Shown: one piece after another, positions 15,199 to 26,129 of the stretch | How positions within the stretch are numbered: position 1 is the stretch's first letter | Layout: each line of letters begins with the position of its first letter | From: Myxococcales bacterium | Lineage (GTDB): Bacteria > Myxococcota_A > Polyangia > Haliangiales > Haliangiaceae | Length of the DNA stretch: 64,000 nucleotides | Reading direction: 5' to 3' | NCBI GenBank assembly: GCA_016720595.1 | Contig: JADKKI010000032.1 | Coordinates: 124,001 to 188,000 of the forward strand | Notes under the pieces: model-generated | What the model saw: only the letters and a program-made list of their open reading frames with translations | Told to the model about the DNA's origin: nothing | Databases searched by the model: none | Made by a program: the position numbers and the translations under genes

Positions 15199-16611
15199 CT
15201 ATTCGAGCTGCTTGCCGAGCACGGTGGCGCCGCCATAGCCGGTGATCGCGAGGTACGCGACACCGATGCTGACCGATCCGAATGCCATCGACGCCTCGCC
15301 ACCACCACCGCCGGCCACCCACGACATCGCGCCGGCGTACGGCGTGCTGGTGATATTGCTCGGGTCACCGACGAGGAACAGCACCGCGGCGTGCATCACG
15401 AGCGGGAACAGGATCAACATCCACGCGATCATCTTCGCGCCGCCGCTCGCCGGTGCCGGCAGCCAGCACAGGAGCGAGAGCACGACGAGGGTGATCTGGC
15501 CGAGCATCAAGATCAGGATGATCTTGGCCGCGCCGGGCGCGTCGATCACGAGCTTGAACAGCTCGATCAGCGGGAGCGAGCCGTTGATCGGCAGCAGGTA
15601 CGGCAGCAGGTGGGCGATCGCACCGACGGTGATCAGGATCCGAGGCAGCGCCGCATCGCGATACTCGTGACGCGCGAGCAGGCCCATCGGGAGCAGCACC
15701 AGGCCGACCGTCGAGACCAGGATCTGCCACGGCGGCATGCCGGCGAGTAGCGTGGGCACGAACACGCCCGCGAGGCCGAGCATCAGCGCCATCATCCCGC
15801 GCGCACCTGCGGCGAGGGGAATCGCGGCCATCACCACCGTGAGCAGGCCGACGGCGGCGAGGATCAGGGGCGGGAGCTTGGCGGTGCCCTCCGCGTGGAT
15901 GATCGCGTCCCAGTTGAACGCCATCGGATCGGTGGACAGCGGCGTCACGAACGCCGCGATCAGGAGCCCACCCCAGATGAACATCATCATCGGGAGCGCG
16001 TCCTTCCACGGCTCGATCGGCCGGCCGGCGCGCGCCGCGGTCTGCGAGGCCAGGTAGGGCGGCGACGCGACGGGAGCGAGAGCCGCGACGGGCGCGACCT
16101 GCGCGGGTGCCATCGGCGATGGCAGCTGGTTGGCCTGCGCGGTGGCGAGGGTGGCAGCGCTCGGCGGGGGAACGTTGAACGATCCCGCCGGAGCTGGACC
16201 TGCGGGACGCGGCCCGGCCGCATTCGGCGGAGGCACGAACATCGTGGCAGCGTTCGCGGCCGAGGCTGGCGCCATCGGCGCACCGTACCCCGCGGGCGGT
16301 ACATTGGGCTGCGAGCCCCCCGACGACATCGGGGCCATCGGCGCGCTGCTCATCGGCGACTGCGGCTGCGCCGACGGGTTCGGCGGCGTGTATGGCGCGG
16401 CGGCGGGTGCCGACGACGGCGCCCCGGCACGACCCGCATTCTGAGCGGCGGCCTGAGCGCGCAGGGCCTCGAGCTCTTGCCCGCCGTACCCCATCACCGT
16501 CTTCGCGTTCCCCGGCTGGAGCGCCGGAGACGGCGCTTGCTTCGCGCCACAGAACACGCAGTGCAGTGCCGCGTCGGGCAGATCCTTGGTGCAGCTAGCG
16601 CATTTCTTCAC
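15199..16611 (-). CDS. Zinc-ribbon polytopic membrane protein
   Basis: The 470-residue product begins with a zinc ribbon (KKCASCTKDLP, then HCVFCG), two CxxC pairs 12 residues apart. A Pro/Ala/Met-rich linker of about 170 residues follows, then a membrane domain with about seven hydrophobic helices (for example MMMFIWGGLLIAAFV, LVLLPMGLLA, MLILFPLVMHAAVLFLVG). GTG 16611 is preceded by GAGGGACTC, a good ribosome-binding site, and places the CxxC at the N-terminus. No enzyme motif is seen. Such zinc-ribbon plus membrane fusions are common and mostly uncharacterised. It is the first gene of a two-gene unit with the M14 peptidase. Confidence 0.82.
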   Translation of the reverse strand: MKKCASCTKDLPDAALHCVFCGAKQAPSPALQPGNAKTVMGYGGQELEALRAQAAAQNAGRAGAPSSAPAAAPYTPPNPSAQPQSPMSSAPMAPMSSGGSQPNVPPAGYGAPMAPASAANAATMFVPPPNAAGPRPAGPAPAGSFNVPPPSAATLATAQANQLPSPMAPAQVAPVAALAPVASPPYLASQTAARAGRPIEPWKDALPMMMFIWGGLLIAAFVTPLSTDPMAFNWDAIIHAEGTAKLPPLILAAVGLLTVVMAAIPLAAGARGMMALMLGLAGVFVPTLLAGMPPWQILVSTVGLVLLPMGLLARHEYRDAALPRILITVGAIAHLLPYLLPINGSLPLIELFKLVIDAPGAAKIILILMLGQITLVVLSLLCWLPAPASGGAKMIAWMLILFPLVMHAAVLFLVGDPSNITSTPYAGAMSWVAGGGGGEASMAFGSVSIGVAYLAITGYGGATVLGKQLE

Positions 16612-16690
16612 GAGTCCCTCAGGCCAGATAATAGGGCCGTAGGCGAGCGCGCTGCAAACCACCCTTCGACCGATCGTGTACCGTACCGGC

Positions 16691-18001
16691 ATGGTCTCGC
16701 TCGGCGACGTGCGACGAAGTGCTGCCACGCTGTACTCCCAGGGCCAGCATCTCGCCGCCCTCCGGCTCTACGACGCGATCGTCACCGCGGCCCCACTCGA
16801 CTACGACGCACGGATCCGGCTCGCGGATTGCGCGCTGGCGATGGGGGATGCGGGCGCCTCGCGGGTGTATCGGGCCACGGCCTGGTACTGCCTGAAGTCC
16901 GGCCACCCGCTCGCCGCGCTGGTGTGTACCCGCGTGCTCGAGGCCCACGGCGCGGACGCGAGCGATCTGACCTCGGCCCTCGTCGTCAACTACGGGTCCG
17001 AATCGGACCTGCTGCGCAAGGCGGCGACGCGCGTCAACCTCCCGGCCGATTCGCTGCCGGTCAACGTGCCCGATGTGCGGCTCCCCGCGCCGGCCGACAT
17101 CGTCTCGCACGCGCTCGCGCGGGCCGAGCACGCGACGGACAACTTCAAGGACTTCCCCGAGGCGGTCCACCCGATCCCGCTGCTCTCGGCGATGTCCGAG
17201 GCGGCGTTCAAGCGCGTGCTGTCGACACTGGTGCTCAAGCGGCTCCCCGTCGGCGCCAGCGCGATCAAGGAGGGCGAGCCCGGGAACTCGTTCTTCTTCG
17301 TCGCGGGTGGCCAGCTCCGGGTGTTCGCCACCGATGGCCTCGGCCGCCAGACGGATCTCGCTCAGCTCGGCGAAGGCGCCGTGTTCGGCGAGATGGCGCT
17401 GCTCTCGGCACAGCCACGCTCTGCGACCGTGGGTTGCCTCACCGACTGCGATCTGCTCGAGGTCGGCCGCCAGTCGCTCGCCTCGCTGGCCGACGAGCTC
17501 GGGGCCGTCGCCGAGGCGCTCCACGGGTTCACGCGGGATCGGTTGCTCGGCAACCTGATGGCCACCTCGCCGCTGTTCAAGCCGTTCAACCGCATGCAGC
17601 AGCGCGATCTGCTCCGCCGGTTCACGAGCCACGATGTCGCCCCCGGCACCCACGTGATCAACGAGGGCGAGGAGGGCCGCGGGCTGTTCGTGGTGCTCTC
17701 GGGCGATCTCGATGTCTCGCGCCGCGCCTCGGACGGCACCACCGTTCCGCTCGGTGGGCTGCGCACCGGCGACGTGTTCGGGGAGATGTCGCTGTTGCGA
17801 AATGCCCGCACGACGGCGACCGTGGTCGCGCAACGTCCTGCAACAGTGCTGTTCCTCGCTCGCGAGGTGGTCTCTCGAATCGTCGCCGCGATGCCCGAAA
17901 TCAAGAGCTATCTCGAAGCCTTGGCCGAGGATCGCGAGATCGACAACCAGCTCGTGCTGGGCGAGGACGACACACCTCCCGACGAGCGGATCCTCATCTG
18001 A
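16691..18001 (+). CDS. Protein with TPR-like N-terminus and two cyclic-nucleotide-binding domains
   Basis: The 436-residue cytoplasmic protein starts with TPR-like helices (AATLYSQGQHLAALRLYDAIV, ARIRLADCALAMGDAGAS). Two cAMP/cGMP-binding folds follow. The first (about residues 160-285) has EGEPGNSFFFVAGGQLRV and the phosphate-binding cassette FGEMALLSAQPRSATV. The second (about 295-415) has EGEEGRGLFVVLSGDLDV and FGEMSLLRNARTTATV. Both cassettes keep the Gly-Glu and Arg that bind the cyclic phosphate. There is no helix-turn-helix, kinase or channel part, so it is probably an adaptor that senses cyclic nucleotide. The subtilase gene follows 18 bases later on the same strand. Confidence 0.9.
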   Translation: MVSLGDVRRSAATLYSQGQHLAALRLYDAIVTAAPLDYDARIRLADCALAMGDAGASRVYRATAWYCLKSGHPLAALVCTRVLEAHGADASDLTSALVVNYGSESDLLRKAATRVNLPADSLPVNVPDVRLPAPADIVSHALARAEHATDNFKDFPEAVHPIPLLSAMSEAAFKRVLSTLVLKRLPVGASAIKEGEPGNSFFFVAGGQLRVFATDGLGRQTDLAQLGEGAVFGEMALLSAQPRSATVGCLTDCDLLEVGRQSLASLADELGAVAEALHGFTRDRLLGNLMATSPLFKPFNRMQQRDLLRRFTSHDVAPGTHVINEGEEGRGLFVVLSGDLDVSRRASDGTTVPLGGLRTGDVFGEMSLLRNARTTATVVAQRPATVLFLAREVVSRIVAAMPEIKSYLEALAEDREIDNQLVLGEDDTPPDERILI

Positions 18002-18019
18002 GGACCTATACTCGTAGTC

Positions 18020-19891
<1,872 letters not shown>

Positions 19892-19985
19892 CACCTCGCG
19901 TCGCCCGCCAGTTCGCGCGCGGCCTGCGTCCCTCTGCAAACAATGCACGGGACGACGGTCATGCGATCCGCGACCATGGCTCGAG

Positions 19986-21584
19986 ATGCTCCGTTGTCTC
20001 ATCGCGGTGCTGGCGATCACGGGCTGCTCCACCGATCCGGAGCGCCCGCCGCCACTCGGCCCGCTCCCGGAGCCGGCGGCGGCCGAGACGACAAGGTTTC
20101 GCGACGACGGTGCGTGCGCCCAGTGTCACCTCGTGCCCGATGGCGCGTCGCCGCTCCACGATGCAGCCGGACACAACGTCTCGCCCGTGTTGCTGTGGCG
20201 TTCGTCGATGATGGCGCTCGCGGCGCGCGACCCGTACTACCTCGCGGTGTTCGCCGAGGAGCGCGCGAGAGATCCGGGGCACGTCCAGGAGATCGATACG
20301 CTGTGCTCGCGGTGTCATGCGCCGGCGGGCTCCGAGGAGCGCGCCGAGACCGGCCAGCACCTCAGCTTCGACGACATGACGAGCGGTGCTGATCCGGCGG
20401 CGGTGCTCGGGCGCGGCGGGGTGACCTGCACGGTGTGTCACCAGATCGCACCCGGGAACCTCGGCGAGGAGCGCTCGTTCTCCGGCGGGTTCCAGATCGG
20501 CTATCAGCGCCAGCTGTTCGGGCGGTACCTGAACCCGGTCAGCGAGCCGATGAAGCTGATCGTCAACTTCACGCCGACGTCCGGCGCGCAGATCGCGGAG
20601 TCCTCGCTGTGTGGCACCTGCCACACCGTGATCGTTCCCGGCCCCAAGGGCGAGGTGGTCGAGCAGGCGACGTACCTCGAGTGGCGCTCGTCGAAGTATC
20701 CCGCGCTCGGCCGCACCTGCCAGGCGTGCCATGTGCCCACCACCGACGAGACGGGCGCGCCGATCACCGTGCTCGCGATCTCGGGGACACCGGCCAACCT
20801 CGGCGCACGCACCCCGTTCGGCCGGCACACGTTCGTGGGTGGCAACTCGTACATGCTTCGCCTCCTCGCAGATGCACCGACGTGGGCCGGAACCGGAGTC
20901 TCCACCGACGAGCTGCTCGCGAGCGCCATGCGCGACGAGGCGCACCTCGGCGAGGCGGCGCGCGTCGAGCTCACGGCACATGACGCGCGTCAGTTCTCGC
21001 TGCGGGTGACGAACCTCACCGGCCACAAGCTGCCTACGGGCTATCCCTCGCGTCGGGTGTGGCTGCACGTTCGTCTCGAAGTCGGTGGAGCCGTGGTGTT
21101 CGAATCGGGTGGTGTGGACGCTCGGGGCGCGATCGTCGATCGCGGCGGCAAGGTGCTCCCGGCGCAGCCTCATCGCGACACGATCGCCAGCGACGCCGAG
21201 GTCCAGATCTGGGAAGCGAAGCTGATCGACGTCGACGGCGCGGTCACTCATCGTGCGCTCGACGCGCGCCGCTACGGCAAGGACGATCGGCTACTGCCCG
21301 CGGGGTTCGCCCCCACCGGCAGCGATCGCACGCGTACGGAGCCGAGTGGGCCGGAGCTCGATGCCACCTTCCTGCCCGGCTCCGATCAGCTCGCGTTCGA
21401 GCCGCCGGGCGGGATCCCGGCGGGCGCACGGCTCCACGTCGAGCTGCTCTACGAGGCGCTCGCCCCCGAGATCGTGGATGCGATCGAGGAGGCGGCCACG
21501 TCAGCGGGTTCGCGGTTCGTGGATCTGGCGCGGGCGCGACCGGTGACGCCGGTGGTGATGACGACGCTCGAGATGGATCTCTAA
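19986..21584 (+). CDS. Pentaheme c-type cytochrome lipoprotein
   Basis: The 532-residue protein starts with a lipoprotein signal (MLRCLIAVLAITGC). Five CxxCH heme-attachment motifs follow: CAQCH, CSRCH, CTVCH, CGTCH and CQACH, all within the first 260 residues. The rest is a beta-rich domain that includes HDARQFSLRVTNLTGHKLPTGYPSRRVWL, a segment common in periplasmic multiheme proteins whose His residues may give distal ligands. The spacing is like cytochrome c554/NapC-related folds, but no specific reductase family is recognised. ATG 19986 gives the signal peptide. It probably passes electrons at the periplasmic or outer-membrane face. The gene stands between the subtilase and the convergent lysR gene. 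Confidence 0.88.
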   Translation: MLRCLIAVLAITGCSTDPERPPPLGPLPEPAAAETTRFRDDGACAQCHLVPDGASPLHDAAGHNVSPVLLWRSSMMALAARDPYYLAVFAEERARDPGHVQEIDTLCSRCHAPAGSEERAETGQHLSFDDMTSGADPAAVLGRGGVTCTVCHQIAPGNLGEERSFSGGFQIGYQRQLFGRYLNPVSEPMKLIVNFTPTSGAQIAESSLCGTCHTVIVPGPKGEVVEQATYLEWRSSKYPALGRTCQACHVPTTDETGAPITVLAISGTPANLGARTPFGRHTFVGGNSYMLRLLADAPTWAGTGVSTDELLASAMRDEAHLGEAARVELTAHDARQFSLRVTNLTGHKLPTGYPSRRVWLHVRLEVGGAVVFESGGVDARGAIVDRGGKVLPAQPHRDTIASDAEVQIWEAKLIDVDGAVTHRALDARRYGKDDRLLPAGFAPTGSDRTRTEPSGPELDATFLPGSDQLAFEPPGGIPAGARLHVELLYEALAPEIVDAIEEAATSAGSRFVDLARARPVTPVVMTTLEMDL

Positions 21585-21592
21585 GGCCAGGC

Positions 21593-22462
21593 TCAGCCGG
21601 TGAGCGAGGCGATCAACTGCCGCGCGGCCGGCCCGACCGTGCCGCGGTGATAGAGCCGCGGGTGGAACAGGTGGGTCGACGGTCTCGACCACTTGATCCG
21701 CTTGAGCCGTCCACGCGCGAGCTCGGTGGCGATCAGCACATCCGGCAGCCAGCCAAACCCGATGCCGGCGAGGATCGCCGCGCGCTTGGCGGTGAAGTCA
21801 TTGAGGTGCACGGTGGAGCGCGCCTCGAGACCTGCCGTCGGTAGATCGAGCCGTGGATCGGAGCCCCGGACCGTGAGCAGGAGGTGGCCGCGCAGGGCGC
21901 GCTCGTCGTGGCGGCCGCGGGCGAGGACGTGATCGGCGCGCGCCACGAGCGACGCGGGGAGGGGAGCGAGCTCGATCGCGGCGAGGCCGAGGTCGCCCGG
22001 GGGCAACACGGCGATCATGAGATCGGCGGTCTGGCGTACGAACGACTCCTCGACCCCGGCGAGGAACTCGGCGCGGACGTCGATCCGGGTCGGGATCCGC
22101 TCGCCGACGAGCCGCCCCACCGCACGGAGCAGCGGATCGATCGGGACGATCCCGTCGAACACCACGCACAGCGAGGGCTCCCAGCCGGCGCGGAGCTCGA
22201 CGATCGTGGAGCTGAGCTCCGCCTCCGCAGCGAGCAGCGCCCGACACCCGGCGAGCACGCGCTGGCCGCGAGGGGTCAGGCGCGTCCGGTACCCCGAGCG
22301 ATCGAGCACCGGGAAGCCGAGCGTGTCCTCGAGGGTCCGCAGCGCATACAGGATCGAGGTGTGGCCACGCCTGAGCTCCTTCGCGGCGCCGGCGAACGTG
22401 CCGCGGCGCTCGAGCGCATCGAGGGCGCGCGCCTGCTCGATCGTGACGCCAAGACCGTGCAT
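21593..22462 (-). CDS. LysR-family transcriptional regulator of the aromatic operon
   Basis: The product (289 residues from ATG 22462; GTG 22471 is an alternative) has an N-terminal winged helix-turn-helix (ARALDALERRGTFAGAAKELRRGHTSILYALRTLEDTLG) and a C-terminal substrate-binding domain with the usual alternating fold. It is divergent from the hmgA-hpd-boxB-tnaA operon, 66 bases away, the classic layout of an LTTR and its target. A TTGC-N11-GCAA box sits in the gap. By position, the inducer should be an aromatic amino acid catabolite such as homogentisate or an indole compound. That is inference. Confidence 0.9.
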   Translation of the reverse strand: MHGLGVTIEQARALDALERRGTFAGAAKELRRGHTSILYALRTLEDTLGFPVLDRSGYRTRLTPRGQRVLAGCRALLAAEAELSSTIVELRAGWEPSLCVVFDGIVPIDPLLRAVGRLVGERIPTRIDVRAEFLAGVEESFVRQTADLMIAVLPPGDLGLAAIELAPLPASLVARADHVLARGRHDERALRGHLLLTVRGSDPRLDLPTAGLEARSTVHLNDFTAKRAAILAGIGFGWLPDVLIATELARGRLKRIKWSRPSTHLFHPRLYHRGTVGPAARQLIASLTG

Positions 22463-22465
22463 GGA

Positions 22466-22484
22466 TTGCACAAGGTTACCGCAA
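22466..22484. promoter_or_regulatory. LysR-type binding box in the lysR-hmgA gap
   Basis: TTGC (22466-22469) and GCAA (22481-22484) flank 11 bases, matching the dyad with an 11-base interior typical of LTTR sites. It ends 44 bases before the hmgA ATG and starts 4 bases before the lysR ATG, so it could serve both autoregulation and activation. Confidence 0.5.
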
Positions 22485-22528
22485 ACATTGTTCTATCCGC
22501 ACACATCCAGACGGGGGAAGTTGGCCGC

Positions 22529-23656
22529 ATGGACATCCCCTACGTTCGCGGCCGCGTCGCCGCGCAGGCTCACGTCGGTGTTCCCGAGGGAACCGTCGAG
22601 GAGGAGTACGCGCGCAATGGCTTCTTCGGCCGCTACGCGCACCTCTACCGCGAGCACGCGCCGGTGGGCTGGACGCGGATCGAGGGGCCGCTACGGCCGC
22701 GGCTCTACGATGTCAGCACGACGCCGGCGGGCGACTACCTGGCCGGTCGCGTCCACCTGCTCGCGAACGCGGACTGCCGCGTGCACATGACCTCGCTGCG
22801 CGAGCCGATGCCCTACCTGTTCCGCAACGCCGACGCGGACGAGCTGCTGTTCGTGCACGCCGGCGCGGGCAGGCTCGAGACCGACTTTGGTCCGCTCGCC
22901 TACGCCGCGGGCGACTACCTGGTGATCCCCCGCGGCACGCTGTATCGCCTCGCCCCGACGAGCGAGACCCGGCTCCTCACCGTGGAGACCACGGGCGAGC
23001 TCTCCGTGCCCGATCGCGGGATGCTCGGCCAGCACGCGCTGTTCGATCCCGCCGTGATCGAGGTCCCGTCTCCCGACGAGCGCTCGCAGCTCGCACCCGG
23101 GCTGGCGGGCTGTCGCGCTGGCGAGTGGCGCGTGGTGATCCAGCGCCAGGGCGCGCTGACGTCGGTGTTCTATCCGCACTGTCCGCTCGATGCGGTGGGA
23201 TGGAAGGGCACGCTGACGGTGTGGCGGCTCAACGTGCGCGACATCCGGCCGGTGTCGAGCGACCGCTATCACCTGCCGCCCTCGGCGCACACGACGTTCG
23301 TGGCGAACAACGTGGCGATCTGCACGTTCGCTCCTCGGCCCCTCGAGAACGGCGACCCGCGCGCGCTCAAGGTGCCCTTCTATCACTCGAACATCGATTT
23401 CGACGAGGTGCTGTTCTATCACGCAGGCGAGTTCTTCAGCCGCGATGGGATTCGCCCCGGCATGCTGACGTTCCACCCGCAGGGGATCCACCACGGCCCG
23501 CAGGCACGCGCCGCGGCGCGTGCACCGGCGGCGCAACGCACCGAAGAGGTGGCGGTCATGATCGACACGCGCCGCCCTCTCGACGTGTGCTCGCCGGCCA
23601 CCGCGTACGAGCAGGTCGACTACTGGAAGAGCTGGCAGCCACAGGAGCAGCGATGA
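22529..23656 (+). CDS. hmgA: Homogentisate 1,2-dioxygenase
   Basis: The enzyme opens the ring of homogentisate to maleylacetoacetate using Fe(II), in tyrosine catabolism. The 375-residue cupin protein carries the family's iron-site region HSNIDFDEVLFYHAGEF, then GIRPGMLTFHPQGIHHGPQ, with the expected His and Glu ligands, and EPMPYLFRNADADELLFVHAG in the N-terminal cupin. It is shorter than the about 430 to 445 residue enzymes of animals and pseudomonads, but bacterial homologues of this length are common. ATG 22529 follows GGGGAAG. The stop overlaps the next start in an ATGA junction. No maleylacetoacetate isomerase or fumarylacetoacetase gene is present here. Confidence 0.88.
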   Translation: MDIPYVRGRVAAQAHVGVPEGTVEEEYARNGFFGRYAHLYREHAPVGWTRIEGPLRPRLYDVSTTPAGDYLAGRVHLLANADCRVHMTSLREPMPYLFRNADADELLFVHAGAGRLETDFGPLAYAAGDYLVIPRGTLYRLAPTSETRLLTVETTGELSVPDRGMLGQHALFDPAVIEVPSPDERSQLAPGLAGCRAGEWRVVIQRQGALTSVFYPHCPLDAVGWKGTLTVWRLNVRDIRPVSSDRYHLPPSAHTTFVANNVAICTFAPRPLENGDPRALKVPFYHSNIDFDEVLFYHAGEFFSRDGIRPGMLTFHPQGIHHGPQARAAARAPAAQRTEEVAVMIDTRRPLDVCSPATAYEQVDYWKSWQPQEQR

Positions 23657-24696
23657 ACGAGTCTGGACCGAATCCGTGCGGCCTCCGCGGCCTGGCCTTC
23701 CTCGAGCTGGCGGCCCCCGATCCCGACGCCATCCACCGCCTGCTGCTCGCCTTCGGCTTCTCGCGCACCATGCATCACGTCACCCGCGCGGTGGACCTCT
23801 ACGAGCAGGGCTCGATCCGACTCCTCCTCGATCGTGGGCGCAGCGGCTTCGCCGCGACCTTCGCTGCGACCCATGGTCCGTGCATCTGCGCGATGGGGCT
23901 CGACGTCACGAACGCGCCGGTCGCGATGCGGATCGCCCTCGATCGCGGTGGCCGGGAGCTGGCCGGAGATCTGAAGACAGCCACGGGCGCGGCGGTGCCG
24001 TCGATCGCCGGGATCGGCGACTCCTTGATCTACTTCATCGATCCCACCGACAGCTGGACCACCCTCGGGTTCGTGCCGCTCGACCGCCCGGACCGGGTCT
24101 CGCCCAAGGGCTTCACGGCGATCGATCACCTGACCAATAACGTGCCGCGCGGCGAGCTCGAGCGGTGGGCGCACTTCTATCGCGATGTGTTCGCGTTCAC
24201 CGAGGTCCGCTACTTCGACATCCGGGGGGCGAAGACGGGCCTGCACTCGTTCGCGATGCGCTCGCCGTGCGGCACGTTCTGCATCCCGATCAACGAGGGC
24301 ACCGAGACCGGGAGCCAGATCGACGAGTACCTGGCCGAGTACCGCGGCCCGGGGATCCAGCACCTCGCGTTCCTCACCGACGACATCCTCGGCTCGCTGC
24401 GTGCGCTCGAAGGCACGCCGATCTCGTTCCTCGACATCGACGAGGAGTACTACCAGGACGTGTTCGATCGGGTCCCGAACGTTCGCGAGGACCACGCGGA
24501 GATCGCGCGCCGCGACGTGCTCGTCGATGGGGACGCGCAGGGGTACCTGCTGCAGATCTTCACCAAGAACCTGATCGGCCCGATCTTCATCGAGCTGATC
24601 CAGCGCCGGAATCACCTCTCGTTTGGCGAGGGGAACTTCACTGCGCTGTTCCGGTCGATCGAGCGCGACCAGCAGCGCCGCGGCTATCTCGCGTAA
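23653..24696 (+). CDS. hpd: 4-hydroxyphenylpyruvate dioxygenase
   Basis: Hpd converts 4-hydroxyphenylpyruvate to homogentisate, the substrate of the upstream enzyme. The 347-residue protein has two vicinal-oxygen-chelate modules. The C-terminal one carries the Fe(II) 2-His-1-Glu facial triad in FTAIDHLTNNV, GIQHLAFLTDDI and PIFIELIQRRNH. FTKNLIGPIFIE and SFGEGNFTALFRSIE are classic for this family. Its ATG overlaps the hmgA stop (ATGA), so the two steps are coupled in reverse metabolic order. boxB follows 13 bases later with AGGAG before its start. Confidence 0.92.
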   Translation: MNESGPNPCGLRGLAFLELAAPDPDAIHRLLLAFGFSRTMHHVTRAVDLYEQGSIRLLLDRGRSGFAATFAATHGPCICAMGLDVTNAPVAMRIALDRGGRELAGDLKTATGAAVPSIAGIGDSLIYFIDPTDSWTTLGFVPLDRPDRVSPKGFTAIDHLTNNVPRGELERWAHFYRDVFAFTEVRYFDIRGAKTGLHSFAMRSPCGTFCIPINEGTETGSQIDEYLAEYRGPGIQHLAFLTDDILGSLRALEGTPISFLDIDEEYYQDVFDRVPNVREDHAEIARRDVLVDGDAQGYLLQIFTKNLIGPIFIELIQRRNHLSFGEGNFTALFRSIERDQQRRGYLA

Positions 24697-24709
24697 CGCC
24701 AGGAGCATC

Positions 24710-26125
24710 ATGACCGTCGATCTGTCCGCGAAGATCCCGAACAACGTCGATCTCGATAGCGATCCGCGCCTGCGCCGCGCCCTCGAGGCGTGGCAGCCCA
24801 AGTACGTCGATTGGTGGAAGGAGGTCGGTCCGGTCGGCTACCAGACCAAGGAGATCTACCTGCGCACCGCCGTCGATGTCGGCGCGAAGGGCTGGGCGAA
24901 CTTCGACTACGTGCGGATGCCCGACTATCGCTGGGGCATCTTCCTCTCCGACGCCGCCCCCGATCGCCGGATCGGCTTTGGCGATGTGGCCGACGATCCG
25001 GTGTGGACGGACGTCCCGGGTGAGCACCGTGCGGCCCTGCGCCGCCTGATCGTCACCCAGGCGGATACCGAGCCGGCGAGCGTGGAGCAGCAGCGCAAGC
25101 TGGGCGCGATCTGTCCGTCACAGTACGACCTGCGCAACCTGTTCCAGGTCAACGTCGAGGAGGGTCGTCACCTGTGGGCGATGGTCTATTTGCTCCACCG
25201 CTACTTCGGGCGCGACGGCAGAGACGAGGGTGACGAGCTGCTCCAGCGCCGCGCCGGCTCGCCTGACAAGCCGCGGATCCTCGCGACCTTCAACCAGCCC
25301 GTCGAGGACTGGCTGGACTTCTTCATGTTCACGATGTTCACGGACCGCGACGGCAAGTTCCAGCTGCTGTCGCTCGCCGAGAGTGCGTTCGATCCGCTCG
25401 CGCGGAGCGCGCAGTTCATGCTCACCGAAGAGGCGCACCACCTGTTCGTCGGCGAGACCGGCATCGATCGGATCGTGCAACGGTCCGCGGAGCTGTCACG
25501 GAATGATCCGAACGGCGAGGCGCACTCGCACGGCGGGATCGACCTGCCGGTGATCCAGCGCTACCTGAACCTGTGGTTCTCGTCCTGCCTCGACCTGTTC
25601 GGCGGAGAGGTCTCGTCGAACGCTGCGACCTACTTCGCGGCAGGCCTCAAGGGCCGCCCGAACGAGGCCAAGTTCCCGGATCACGTGGAGCGCGACGAGG
25701 TTCGCTTGCTGGAGGTCGCCGACCACGACCACCTGGTGATGCGCGAGGTCGCGGCGCGACTCGCGATCAACGAGGACGTTCGCGATGCGTACATCCGCGA
25801 CTGCGAACGCGCCGTCGCGCGGTGGAACCGGACGATCGAGAACGTCGGGTTTCGCTACAAGCTTCGCCTCCCCAACCGGCGGTTCCACCGGATGATCGGC
25901 GAGCACGCGGGCCATCACTTCTCGCCCGACGGCGAGCCGATCTCACCGGAGGTCTACGCGCGTCGCGTCGACGAATGGCTGCCGACCGCCGCGGATCGGG
26001 TCGCCGTGCGCGCGCTCCAGACTCGCCCTGTCACCGGCGCCGGAGAGTTCGCGAGCTGGATCGCTCCCCCTCAGCGCGGCATCAACGGGCAGCCGATCGA
26101 TTTCACCTACGTCCGGTTCGAGTAG
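24710..26125 (+). CDS. boxB: BoxB-type benzoyl-CoA 2,3-epoxidase (diiron oxygenase)
   Basis: BoxB epoxidises the ring of benzoyl-CoA with O2, with electrons from BoxA; BoxC then opens the ring. The 471-residue product matches BoxB nearly end to end: KIPNNVDL, WQPKYVDWWKEVGP, DYVRMPDYRWGIFL, VTQADTEPASVEQQRKLG, NLFQVNVEEGRHLWAMVYLLH, FMLTEEAHHLFVGE, and the end WIAPPQRGINGQPIDFTYVRF. The diiron ligands fall at about Glu121, Glu151, His154, Asp212, Glu241 and His244. The length is standard. It has AGGAG before ATG 24710. BoxA, BoxC and benzoate-CoA ligase genes are all absent here, and the partners are tyrosine and tryptophan genes, so the natural substrate may not be benzoyl-CoA. Confidence 0.93.
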   Translation: MTVDLSAKIPNNVDLDSDPRLRRALEAWQPKYVDWWKEVGPVGYQTKEIYLRTAVDVGAKGWANFDYVRMPDYRWGIFLSDAAPDRRIGFGDVADDPVWTDVPGEHRAALRRLIVTQADTEPASVEQQRKLGAICPSQYDLRNLFQVNVEEGRHLWAMVYLLHRYFGRDGRDEGDELLQRRAGSPDKPRILATFNQPVEDWLDFFMFTMFTDRDGKFQLLSLAESAFDPLARSAQFMLTEEAHHLFVGETGIDRIVQRSAELSRNDPNGEAHSHGGIDLPVIQRYLNLWFSSCLDLFGGEVSSNAATYFAAGLKGRPNEAKFPDHVERDEVRLLEVADHDHLVMREVAARLAINEDVRDAYIRDCERAVARWNRTIENVGFRYKLRLPNRRFHRMIGEHAGHHFSPDGEPISPEVYARRVDEWLPTAADRVAVRALQTRPVTGAGEFASWIAPPQRGINGQPIDFTYVRFE

Positions 26126-26129
26126 CACG

